From: Modestobacter excelsi
GTDB lineage: Bacteria; Actinomycetota; Actinomycetes; Mycobacteriales; Geodermatophilaceae
DNA: 64,000 bases
Direction of reading: 5' to 3'
Assembly (NCBI RefSeq): GCF_005930495.1
Contig: NZ_SJEX01000007.1
Coordinates: 47,008-111,007, forward strand
Shown: piece by piece, positions 17,063 to 27,367 of the stretch
Layout: the number at the start of each line of letters is the position of its first letter
Numbering within the stretch: the first letter of the stretch is position 1
Notes under the pieces: model-generated
Seen by the model: the letters and a program-made list of their open reading frames with translations, nothing else
Databases searched by the model: none
What the model was told of the DNA's origin: nothing
Made by a program: the position numbers and the translations under genes

Positions 17063-17466
17063 CGGCGGTGGCGGCCCGTCGACCCGGAGGTCACGGCGTC
17101 CAGGTCGTGGTGGCGCGGAGCCTCCTCCCATGGCGGCGGGCGGTACGCGGCCGGAGCTGCCGCGCAGCTCAGCCGTCGGTGCCGTCGGGTCCGGGGACGT
17201 GCTGCTGGGACGGCCGGCTCGGCCCTCGCGGCAGACTGCTCCGTGCTGCGCTGTGGAGGACTGAGAGCACGAGCGCTCCGCTCGGCATCGAGGGGTGGGC
17301 GCTCGACTGCGCGCCGTCACCGAAACCACGCTCAACATGCCATGGCTCACAGGCAGCGGCAAGCAGGTGCACAGACGAACGGACCGACGGTGGGCGCCCC
17401 TCGAGGGGCCATGTCGGCTGACATGGCCGGACGAAGGGTCACCACTCGATCCCCCGCTGCCCAGGA
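17063..17466. other. 404-bp gene-free region between broken hydrolase and Rieske gene
   Basis: No coding sequence is supported on either strand. It is less GC-rich and less codon-biased than its surroundings, particularly 17290-17400. It holds a strong hairpin near its right end (17407-17428) and presumably the junction of the deletion that removed the front of the hydrolase gene. No IS ends or direct repeats could be recognised. Confidence 0.55.
17407..17428 (-). terminator. hairpin terminator after Rieske oxygenase
   Basis: GGCCATGTC and GACATGGCC form a perfect 9-bp stem with a GGCT loop, 38 bp beyond the stop codon of the minus-strand Rieske gene. Confidence 0.7.
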
Positions 17467-18588
17467 TCAGGTCGCCAGGCGCTGCTTCAGCCAGTCGTGG
17501 AAGGCCCCGATGTGGTGTTCGGACGGGACGAGCACACCGCCGTGGGCGTAGGCACGCGAGGACATGGCCGGCTGGGTCCGCTCGCAGGCGGCGAAGTCCT
17601 GCTGGTTCACCCGGTGGAAGAGCTCGACCGAGCGTGACACGTCCTTCCCGGACTCGACGACCTCGTGCGAGTACAGCCAGTCGCACTCCACGATCGTCCG
17701 GTCCGCCGAGACCGGGAACATGCGGTGGAAGACCACGTGGTCGGGGATGAGGTTGACGAAGACCGTCGGCTTCACCGTGATGGCGTAGTAGCGGCGGTCC
17801 TGGTCCTCGGCCACACCGGGCAGCCTGTCGAAGCCCTCGCTGCCGTCGACGGTGAACCCCTGGACCTCACCGCCGAACTCCGCCCCGTGGCCGACGAAGT
17901 ACTGCGCCGCGTAGCCGTCGGCGAACTCCGGCAGCACCTCGGTGAGCTCGGGGTGGATGGTCGCGCAGTGGTAGCACTCCATGAAGTTCTCGATGATCAG
18001 CTTCCAGTTGGCCTGGACGTCGTAGGTGATCCGACGGCCGACCGACAGGTTGTCCATGTCGTAGCGCTCGATGGCGTCCTGGTCGCCGAGCCGCTCCACG
18101 ACCGCCCCCACGACGTCCTCCTCGAACGACGGGGGCTCCGAGGCCAGGCACACCCAGACGTACCCCAGCCACTCACGCAGGTGGACCGGCACCAGCCCGT
18201 ACTCGACCCGGTCGATGTCCGGCATCTTGGTGAGGTTGGGCGCCGCGATGAGCTTGCCCTCGAGGTCGTAGGTCCAGGCGTGGTACGGGCACTGGAAGGC
18301 GCGCCTGGTCTGCCCGGAGTCCTCGGTGCAGATCTGGGCGCCGCGGTGCCGGCAGACGTTGAGGAACGACCGCAACCGCCCGTCCCGGCTGCGGACGACG
18401 AGGACGCTCTCCCGGCCGACCTGGACCTTCTTGAACGACCCCGGGGTCGGCAGGTCCTGCGCGCGCACGGCACAGAACCACATGTCCTCGAAGACCCGGG
18501 CCTGCTCGAGGGAGAAGATCGTCGGATCGGTGTAGTACTGGCCGGGCAGCGTGGGGATGAGGCTGGCGGGCAGGTCGGTGGTCGTCAT
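17467..18588 (-). CDS. Rieske non-heme iron oxygenase alpha subunit, probable glycine betaine demethylase
   Basis: 373 aa from ATG at 18588. The N-terminal Rieske domain has CRH...CPYHAW (CxH, 18 residues, CxxH) around residues 80-105; the catalytic domain has NWKLIIENFMECYHCATIHPE, which supplies the bridging Asp/Glu region and two Fe-ligand His. The layout matches the GbcA/BmoA-like clade that demethylates glycine betaine to dimethylglycine and formaldehyde; stachydrine or other quaternary amines are alternatives. Its electron-transfer partners are encoded across the iclR gene at 19662-21148. Operator-like boxes lie 116-150 bp upstream. The dimethylglycine and sarcosine enzymes further on support the betaine assignment. 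Confidence 0.83.
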   Translation of the reverse strand: MTTTDLPASLIPTLPGQYYTDPTIFSLEQARVFEDMWFCAVRAQDLPTPGSFKKVQVGRESVLVVRSRDGRLRSFLNVCRHRGAQICTEDSGQTRRAFQCPYHAWTYDLEGKLIAAPNLTKMPDIDRVEYGLVPVHLREWLGYVWVCLASEPPSFEEDVVGAVVERLGDQDAIERYDMDNLSVGRRITYDVQANWKLIIENFMECYHCATIHPELTEVLPEFADGYAAQYFVGHGAEFGGEVQGFTVDGSEGFDRLPGVAEDQDRRYYAITVKPTVFVNLIPDHVVFHRMFPVSADRTIVECDWLYSHEVVESGKDVSRSVELFHRVNQQDFAACERTQPAMSSRAYAHGGVLVPSEHHIGAFHDWLKQRLAT

Positions 18589-18703
18589 GCGGCACCTCAG
18601 AGGTCGCGCCGGGCGCGGTGGGGGGTCGCGCCGGTCGTCGGACAACGCAGTAGGGCTGGACCCCGGCCGCCGTCCTCAGGACACGCCCGCGACGGCCGAC
18701 GTG

Positions 18704-18738
18704 TTGCACATTACCCACCCGGTTGCGTCTGACACAAC
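18704..18738. promoter_or_regulatory. probable IclR operator pair before the Rieske gene
   Basis: GTTGCGT-CTG-ACACAAC at 18722-18738 is an inverted repeat with one mismatch. A weaker copy beginning TTGC lies exactly 19 bp upstream (18704). The same two-box, 19-bp layout occurs at 19605-19639. It lies just after the iclR stop codon, in the promoter region of the Rieske gene. Confidence 0.65.
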
Positions 18739-18740
18739 GG

Positions 18741-19532
18741 TTAGCCGAAGAAGCCGAGCCTCCTGCTGAGGTCGTCCGCACCGGCGACGACGCGCCGCGC
18801 GATCTCCGGGAAGCTGTCCTCGGGCATCCGGAACGAGGGCCCGGAGACGCTCACCGCGGCCACCACGTCACCGTCGCCGTCGCGGACGGGGGCGGCGAGG
18901 GCGCTGAGCCCGACCTCGTACTCCTCCACCGTCGAGGCCCAGCCCTGCTCCGCGGTCACGTCCAGCTCGCGCTGCAGCACGTCGGGATCGGTGATCGTGA
19001 CGGCCGTGAACCGCTGGAGGTCGTGCGACAGGGCGACCTTGCGCACCGGGTCGGGGGCGAACGCGAGGAGGACCTTGCCGCTGGAGGTGGCGTGCAGGGG
19101 CGTCGCGCGCCCCACCCAGTTGTGCGAGCTGAGCGCCGCGGGGCCGCGCGCCTGGCTGACGTTCACCGCGCGCTCGCCGTCGAGGATGGCGATGTTGACC
19201 GTCTCGCCCAGGTCGGCGGCCAGTTCCTCGCAGGTCCGGCGCCCCTCCTGCGCGAGGTCCAGCTGCGCGGTCGCCGCCCCGGCCAACCGCACGATCCCGA
19301 AGCCCAGCCGGTACTTCCCCCGATCGGCCAGCTGCTCGACGAGGTCCTTGCTCTCGAGGGCGGCGACGAGGCGGAAGGCCGTCGACTTGTGCACGCCGAG
19401 TTCCGCAGCCACCTCAGTGACGCCTGCCTCGCCCTTGGCTGCCAGGATCTCGAGGATGGTCAGTGCCCGGTCGACCGACTGCACCAGGGCAGCAGGGGCC
19501 CGCTCCCCCGTCGGGTCATCCGGCGCGCTCAT
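18741..19532 (-). CDS. IclR-family transcriptional regulator
   Basis: 263 aa from ATG at 19532. N-terminal winged helix (VQSVDRALTILEILAAKGEAGVTEVAAELGVHKSTAFRLVAALESKDLV) and C-terminal IclR effector domain (LHATSSGKVLLAF, PVRDGDGDVVAAVSVSGP). It sits between the Rieske oxygenase gene (same strand) and its ferredoxin/reductase genes (opposite strand). Both gaps carry TTGC-N7-GCAA-type boxes, so it most likely controls itself and both halves of the oxygenase system. Effector unknown; betaine or dimethylglycine is a reasonable guess. Confidence 0.92.
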   Translation of the reverse strand: MSAPDDPTGERAPAALVQSVDRALTILEILAAKGEAGVTEVAAELGVHKSTAFRLVAALESKDLVEQLADRGKYRLGFGIVRLAGAATAQLDLAQEGRRTCEELAADLGETVNIAILDGERAVNVSQARGPAALSSHNWVGRATPLHATSSGKVLLAFAPDPVRKVALSHDLQRFTAVTITDPDVLQRELDVTAEQGWASTVEEYEVGLSALAAPVRDGDGDVVAAVSVSGPSFRMPEDSFPEIARRVVAGADDLSRRLGFFG

Positions 19533-19604
19533 GCCCCCAGGGTAGGGCTCAGTCGGAACCGGCCGGCCACGCTCTTGACGGCAGGAGCCGGGACGGGGAC
19601 GCTG

Positions 19605-19639
19605 TTGCGCATCTAGCAAAGAGTTGCGTTGGACGCAAC
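19605..19639. promoter_or_regulatory. probable IclR operator pair between iclR and ferredoxin gene
   Basis: GTTGCGT-TGG-ACGCAAC at 19623-19639 is a perfect 7-bp inverted repeat. A second box TTGC-N7-GCAA lies at 19605-19619, 19 bp away. The pair is 23-57 bp before the ferredoxin ATG and 73-107 bp before iclR on the other strand, so it can control both. Confidence 0.7.
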
Positions 19640-19661
19640 GGCGACGATCTGGAGTCCCCTC

Positions 19662-19982
19662 ATGATCACGGTCTGCCCCACGAGTTCGCTGCCGCCGGGC
19701 GAGGCGATCCGCGTGCCGGCCGAGGAGCCGATCGCCGTCTTCAACGTCGACGGCGAGTTCTTCGCGATCGACGACACGTGCACCCACCAGGACGCGTCGC
19801 TGGCCGACGGCTGGCTGGAGGGCTGCACGATCGAGTGCCCGCTGCACGCCTCCTGCTTCGACCTGCGGACCGGCAAGCCCTCCGGCCCCCCGGCCAAGGT
19901 CGCGGTGCGCACGCACCAGGTCGTGGTGGCCGACGGGATGATCCACGTGCAGGTGAGCGCCGCGGCGGAAGGCGCCGCATGA
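19662..19982 (+). CDS. Rieske [2Fe-2S] ferredoxin
   Basis: 106 aa from the ATG at 19662 with GGAG 8 bases upstream. Single Rieske domain: CTHQDASL (CxH) and CPLHASCFDLRTGKP (CxxH) spaced by 16 residues. NdmA/BphF-type soluble electron carrier. The divergent neighbour across iclR encodes the oxygenase, and the next gene, overlapping by ATGA, is its reductase, so this is the electron shuttle of a three-component Rieske system. Confidence 0.92.
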   Translation: MITVCPTSSLPPGEAIRVPAEEPIAVFNVDGEFFAIDDTCTHQDASLADGWLEGCTIECPLHASCFDLRTGKPSGPPAKVAVRTHQVVVADGMIHVQVSAAAEGAA

Positions 19983-21148
19983 CGGGCACCATCGCCGTCG
20001 TGGGGGCCTCCCTGGCCGGCCTGTCGGCCGCCCGCGCGCTGCGCGAGCGTGGCCACGCCGGCCGCATCGTCGTCATCGGCGACGAGGTGCACGCACCGTA
20101 CGACCGCCCGCCGTTGTCCAAGGAGTTCCTGGCCGGGACGGCGACGATCGACGACCTCGCGCTCGTCTCACCGGACGACGAGGCGCTCGACCTCGAGTGG
20201 CGGCTGGGCAGCCGGGCCGTCGGCCTGGAGCGGCAGAGCCGGTCGGTGCGGCTGGCCGACGGCGGTGAGGTCCGGGCCGATGGCGTCGTGCTGGCCACCG
20301 GCGCCCGCGCGCGGCGGCTGCCCGGCAGCGACGGCCTGCCCGGTGTCCACGTGCTGCGGACCCTGGACGACGCGGTCGCGCTGCGGGCCGATCTCGCCGT
20401 GTCCGGGCGCCTGGTGGTCATCGGTGCCGGCTTCATCGGCGCGGAGGTGGCCTCGACGGCCCGACAGCTCGGTCTCGACGTCACGGTCGTCGAGACGCAA
20501 CCCGTGCCGCTCGCCGGTCCGCTGGGAGGCGAGCTCGGCGCGGTGTGCGCGGAGCTGCACGCCGACCACGGCACCCGCCTGCTGACCGGGACCGGCGTGG
20601 CCGGGCTGGTCGGCACCGACCGCGTCGAGGCGGTGGAGCTCACCGACGGCACCCGCCTGCCGGCCGAGGTGGTGGTCGTGGGCATCGGCGCCCTGCCCAA
20701 CACCGAGTGGCTGGCCGGATCCGGCGTGGCCCTGGGCAACGGGGTCCTCACCGACGAGGGGTGCGCCACGAACGTGCCGGGCGTGGTCGCCGTCGGGGAC
20801 TGCGCGGCGGCCTGGTCGGTGCCCGCCGGGCGGAACGTGCGCGTCGAGCACTGGACCCACGCGCTGGAGCAACCCGCCACCGCGGCCGCCACCCTGCTGG
20901 GCGGCGCCCCCCCGGTCCGGTGCCCGGTGCCCTACTTCTGGTCCGACCAGTACGGCGCCCGGATCCAGTTCGCCGGCTCCCGGCGAGAGGGTGACGTGCC
21001 GCGGTTGGTGGAGGGCGACTTCGCCGACCGGAGCTTCCTGGTGGTCTACGAGCGCGACGGTGCACCCGTCGCCGTGCTCGGGATGAACCAGCCCCGGTTG
21101 TTCACGCGCTGGCGTCGGCAGCTCCGGTCGGCCGTGCCGGCGGCCTGA
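19979..21148 (+). CDS. FAD/NAD(P)H-dependent ferredoxin reductase
   Basis: 389 aa beginning in the ATGA overlap with the ferredoxin gene. Rhodocoxin/BphG-type reductase: FAD motif VVGASLAGLSAARALRERG, PYDRPPLSKEFL, NAD motif VVIGAGFIGAEVASTARQLG, and second FAD motif VPGVVAVGDCAAA, followed by EHWTHALEQ. The C-terminal PYFWSDQYGARIQFAG is typical. It passes electrons from NAD(P)H to the Rieske ferredoxin. The classical Pseudomonas betaine system uses one fused GbcB reductase instead, so the electron chain here differs. Confidence 0.92.
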   Translation: MTGTIAVVGASLAGLSAARALRERGHAGRIVVIGDEVHAPYDRPPLSKEFLAGTATIDDLALVSPDDEALDLEWRLGSRAVGLERQSRSVRLADGGEVRADGVVLATGARARRLPGSDGLPGVHVLRTLDDAVALRADLAVSGRLVVIGAGFIGAEVASTARQLGLDVTVVETQPVPLAGPLGGELGAVCAELHADHGTRLLTGTGVAGLVGTDRVEAVELTDGTRLPAEVVVVGIGALPNTEWLAGSGVALGNGVLTDEGCATNVPGVVAVGDCAAAWSVPAGRNVRVEHWTHALEQPATAAATLLGGAPPVRCPVPYFWSDQYGARIQFAGSRREGDVPRLVEGDFADRSFLVVYERDGAPVAVLGMNQPRLFTRWRRQLRSAVPAA

Positions 21149-21219
21149 CCGGGCGGGCCGTCCGGGAGCCTGCGGCGCACCGGTCATCGCGGTGGCCTGC
21201 GCCCCGGTCAGCGCCCTGG

Positions 21220-22068
21220 TCAGCGGAAGACGACGGTGCTGTGGCCGTTGAGCAGCACCCGCTGCTCGGTGTGCCAGCGCACCGCGCGGGACAGGGCCAG
21301 CGCCTCGGCGTCCCGACCGACGGTGGCCAGTGCGCGCGGGTCGAACGTGTGGTCGATGCGGATGACCTCCTGCTCGATGATCGGCCCCTCGTCCAGGTCG
21401 GGGGTGACGTAGTGGGCGGTCGCCCCGACGAGCTTGACGCCGCGGTCGAAGGCCTGGTGGTAGGGCTTGGCGCCCTTGAAGCCCGGCAGGAACGAGTGGT
21501 GGATGTTGATCGCCCGCCCGTGCAGGGCTGAGCACGTCCCGTCCGAGAGCACCTGCATGTACCGGGCCAGCACCACCAGGTCGACGCGGTGCTCGTCGAC
21601 CAGCTCGAGCAACCGGGCCTCGGCCGCGCTCTTGCCGGCAGGGGTCACGGGCACGTGCACGAACGGCAGTCCGGCGGCCTCCGCCATCGGCCGCAGGTCC
21701 CCGTGGTTGGACACCACGACGGCCAGCTCCCCGCCGAGGTTGCCCGCCCGCCACCGGAAGATGAGGTCGTTGAGGCAGTGCCCGAGCGTGGAGACCATCA
21801 CGAGCACCCGCTCGGGCCGGTCGCCGGCGACCCGGTAGGACATGCCGAACCGGTCGGCGACCACCCGGAAGGCCGCGGACAGGCGGTCGACGTCGGTGTC
21901 CTCGGCGCACACGAAGGCGGTGCGCGCGAACAGCTGCCCGCGGAGCGGGTCGTCGAACTGCTGGTGCTCGACGATGTCGCAGCCGTGCTCGAACAGGAAC
22001 GAGCTGACCGCGTGCACGATGCCCGGGCGCTCGGCGCAGCTGAGCGTGAGGGTGAAGGGTCGGGACAC
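21220..22068 (-). CDS. purU: formyltetrahydrofolate deformylase (copy 2)
   Basis: 282 aa from the GTG at 22068, chosen for GAGGAGGCACCC just upstream. ACT domain (FTLTLSCAERPGIVHAVSSFLFEHG) then formyl-transferase fold with INIHHSFLPGFKGAKPYHQA and TPDLDEGPIIEQE catalytic motifs. It follows sdaA by 10 nt and is likely co-transcribed with it under the GntR-type operator at 23490. It would release formate from the C1 units made by dimethylglycine and sarcosine oxidation, while copy 1 (10550-11422) sits with the methoxyarene/C1 genes. Confidence 0.94.
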   Translation of the reverse strand: MSRPFTLTLSCAERPGIVHAVSSFLFEHGCDIVEHQQFDDPLRGQLFARTAFVCAEDTDVDRLSAAFRVVADRFGMSYRVAGDRPERVLVMVSTLGHCLNDLIFRWRAGNLGGELAVVVSNHGDLRPMAEAAGLPFVHVPVTPAGKSAAEARLLELVDEHRVDLVVLARYMQVLSDGTCSALHGRAINIHHSFLPGFKGAKPYHQAFDRGVKLVGATAHYVTPDLDEGPIIEQEVIRIDHTFDPRALATVGRDAEALALSRAVRWHTEQRVLLNGHSTVVFR

Positions 22069-22078
22069 GGGTGCCTCC

Positions 22079-23452
22079 TCAGCACTCGACGATGTTGAGG
22101 GCCAGCCCGCCACGGGCGGTCTCCTTGTACTTGTCCTTCATGTCGGCGCCGGTCTCCCGCATCGTCTTGATCGCCTTGTCCAGGGAGACGTGGTGCCGCC
22201 CGTCACCACGGACGGCCAGCCGGGCAGCGGTGATGGCCTTGACCGCGCCGACGGCGTTGCGCTCGATGCACGGGATCTGCACCAGCCCCCCGACCGGGTC
22301 GCAGGTCAGGCCCAGGTTGTGCTCGATGCCGATCTCGGCGGCGTTCTCCACCTGCTCCGGCGTCCCGCCGAGCAGCTCGGCCAGGCCGGCGGCGGCCATC
22401 GAGCAGGCCGAGCCCACCTCTCCCTGGCAACCGACCTCGGCTCCGGAGATGGAGGCGTTCTCCTTGAACAGCAGACCGATCGCGGCGGCGGTCAGCAGGA
22501 ACCGGACGACGTCGTCCTCGGAGCAGCTGCCGACGACGTCACGGTGGTGGTGCAGCACCGCGGGCACGATCCCGGCGGCGCCGTTGGTCGGCGCGGTCAC
22601 CACCCGACCGCCCGCAGCGTTCTCCTCGTTCACCGCGAGCGCGTACAGGGTCACCCACTCCATCGCCAGGAGCGGGTCGGGCACCTCCGGACCAGCTTCC
22701 AGCTGGGCCCGGAGGGCCGCCGCCCGCCGGCGCACCTTCAGTCCCCCGGGCAGCACGCCCGCCGTACGGGTACCGCGCTCCACGCACTCCTGCATCACCG
22801 ACCAGATGTGCAGCAGGCCGTCGCGGACCTCGGCCTCGCTGCGCCAGGAGAGCTCGTTGGCGAGCATCACGTCGCTGATCCGCAGCCCGGACTCGCGGGT
22901 GCGGGCCAGCAGCTCCTCGCCGGTGCGGAACGGGTGGCGCACCGGCGTGCGGTCCTCGACGATCGCCGGAGCCCCGGTCTCGTCCTCGTCGAGGACGAAG
23001 CCGCCGCCGACCGAGTAGTACTCGCGCCGACACAGCTCGCCTCCGTCGGCGTCGAGCGCCCGGAAGAGCATGCCGTTGCTGTGGAAGTCCAGCCGCTTCC
23101 GGCGGTGCAGGACGACGTCGTCGGCCACGGCGAACGCGACGGGGTGCTCGCCGGCCAGCCGGAGCCTCCCCTCGCGGAGGATCGACTCGACCCGGGACCC
23201 TGCGGTCAGGGGGTCGACGAGGTCGGGCTGCTCGCCTCCCAGCCCGAGGACGACGGCCGGCACGCTGCCGTGGCCGTGGCCGGTGGCGCCCAGGGACCCG
23301 AACAGCTCGCACCGGACGCCGGCGACCTGGCCGAGGAGGCCCGCGTCGCGCAGCCGGGTGACGAAGAGGAACGCCGCTCGCATGGGTCCGACCGTGTGCG
23401 AGCTGGACGGACCGATGCCGATCGTGAACAGGTCGAAGGCACTGACGGTCAT
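22079..23452 (-). CDS. sdaA: L-serine ammonia-lyase, iron-sulfur type
   Basis: 457 aa, single-chain SdaA with beta domain first ([22 protein letters not shown]) and catalytic alpha domain second. Probable [4Fe-4S] cysteines lie in [23 protein letters not shown] and IPCIERN, and the serine-binding [13 protein letters not shown] is intact. It turns serine into pyruvate and ammonia, the last step from betaine/sarcosine-derived glycine after serine hydroxymethyltransferase (not in this window). GGAGGAG precedes the ATG. A GntR-type operator lies 38 bp upstream. Confidence 0.95.
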   Translation of the reverse strand: MTVSAFDLFTIGIGPSSSHTVGPMRAAFLFVTRLRDAGLLGQVAGVRCELFGSLGATGHGHGSVPAVVLGLGGEQPDLVDPLTAGSRVESILREGRLRLAGEHPVAFAVADDVVLHRRKRLDFHSNGMLFRALDADGGELCRREYYSVGGGFVLDEDETGAPAIVEDRTPVRHPFRTGEELLARTRESGLRISDVMLANELSWRSEAEVRDGLLHIWSVMQECVERGTRTAGVLPGGLKVRRRAAALRAQLEAGPEVPDPLLAMEWVTLYALAVNEENAAGGRVVTAPTNGAAGIVPAVLHHHRDVVGSCSEDDVVRFLLTAAAIGLLFKENASISGAEVGCQGEVGSACSMAAAGLAELLGGTPEQVENAAEIGIEHNLGLTCDPVGGLVQIPCIERNAVGAVKAITAARLAVRGDGRHHVSLDKAIKTMRETGADMKDKYKETARGGLALNIVEC

Positions 23453-23489
23453 GCCGCTCCTCCGTCCGTTCCAGCGCAGCTCGGACGAG

Positions 23490-23502
23490 CTGGTATATCA
23501 GT
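23490..23502. promoter_or_regulatory. GntR-type operator CTGGTATATCAGT, copy at sdaA/gntR
   Basis: The 13-mer is identical to one in front of soxB (31785-31797). On the sdaA strand it reads ACTGATATACCAG and could overlap a -10 box. It is near-palindromic around TATA, as FadR-subfamily GntR operators usually are, and lies next to a gntR gene. Confidence 0.75.
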
Positions 23503-23574
23503 GTGTGGGTTGACGGTATGTCTTTCACTCGGATGAGGCAAGACCCCCGGACGATCAGCCACTACGATGGCCGG

Positions 23575-24243
23575 GTGACCGCTGCCCCGCTGGACCCGGA
23601 CGCCGCTGCCGCCTCGTCGCTGGCCGAGCGGGCGTACGTCGCGATCCGGGACCAGCTGATCATGCTGGACATCCGCCCTGGCGAGCCGATCGACGACGAC
23701 GGGCTGGCCAGGGCGCTGGGGGTCGGCCGGACCCCGGTGCGGGAGGCGCTCAAGCGCCTCGAGGTCGATCGCCTCGTCGTGTCGTTCCCCCGCCGGGGGA
23801 CGTTCGCGACGGGGATGGACATCTCCGACCTCGCGCACATCTCCGAGATCCGTGTCCAGCTCGAGCCGCTCGCGGCCCGGCGCGCCGCCGAGCGGGCCAC
23901 CCGCGGCGAACGAGCCGAGCTCGCCGAGCTCGCGGTCCGGATCCAGGAGATGGACGTCGCCCAGGTGGACCGCGCCGAGCTCATGCGGTGCGACCTGTCG
24001 GTGCACCGCGCGATCTACCGGGTGGCCGGGAACCCGCACCTGGAGGACGTGCTGATCCGCTACGACAACCTGGCGACGCGCATCTTCTGCCTGTTCCTGG
24101 ACCGGCTGCCGACGGTGGACGAGCACGTCGCGGAACACGTGCAGCTGCTGCAGGCGATCGCCACAGGGGACGCCGACCGTGCCGACGCCCTCGCCCGGGA
24201 GCACGTGCTCGGCTTCGAGACCGCCGTCCGCGCGGTGATCTGA
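23575..24243 (+). CDS. GntR-family regulator (FadR subfamily)
   Basis: 222 aa from the GTG at 23575; in-frame starts at 23503, 23518 and 23533 are possible. Winged helix with LAERAYVAIRDQLIMLDIRPGEPIDDDGLARALGVGRTPVREALKRLE, then an all-helical FCD effector domain (ISEIRVQLEPLAARRAAER, MRCDLSVHRAIYRVAGN, EHVQLLQAI, REHVLGF) whose Asp and His residues usually bind a metal and carboxylate. A TACGAT -10-like element ends 7 bases before the GTG, which would give a leaderless message. Likely represses sdaA-purU and soxBDAG via the shared operator. Confidence 0.88.
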   Translation: MTAAPLDPDAAAASSLAERAYVAIRDQLIMLDIRPGEPIDDDGLARALGVGRTPVREALKRLEVDRLVVSFPRRGTFATGMDISDLAHISEIRVQLEPLAARRAAERATRGERAELAELAVRIQEMDVAQVDRAELMRCDLSVHRAIYRVAGNPHLEDVLIRYDNLATRIFCLFLDRLPTVDEHVAEHVQLLQAIATGDADRADALAREHVLGFETAVRAVI

Positions 24244-24298
24244 GGCCCCCCTGCAGGGCCCGCCGCGAGCCTGCGAGTGGTGGGGTGCAGGGGGGCCT
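24243..24298. terminator. bidirectional nested-hairpin terminator, repeat copy 2
   Basis: AGGCCCCCCTGCA pairs perfectly with TGCAGGGGGGCCT over 13 bp. The loop contains the core CCGCCGCGAGC-CTGCGAG-TGGTGGGG shared with 1220-1275. It separates gntR from the convergent dimethylglycine oxidase gene. Confidence 0.8.
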
Positions 24299-24308
24299 TC
24301 TGCCGTGC

Positions 24309-27359
<3,051 letters not shown>

Positions 27360-27367
<8 letters not shown>

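Noticed and set aside
16256..17686. A 476-aa hydrolase gene reaching up to 17686
   Set aside because: Sequence before the SQTGG motif shows no homology, wrong codon bias and overlaps the Rieske gene; only the 3' part is a real gene remnant.
21149..21219. Possible terminator between reductase gene and purU copy 2
   Set aside because: Only scattered CCGGTCA repeats and short weak stems are seen; no convincing hairpin.
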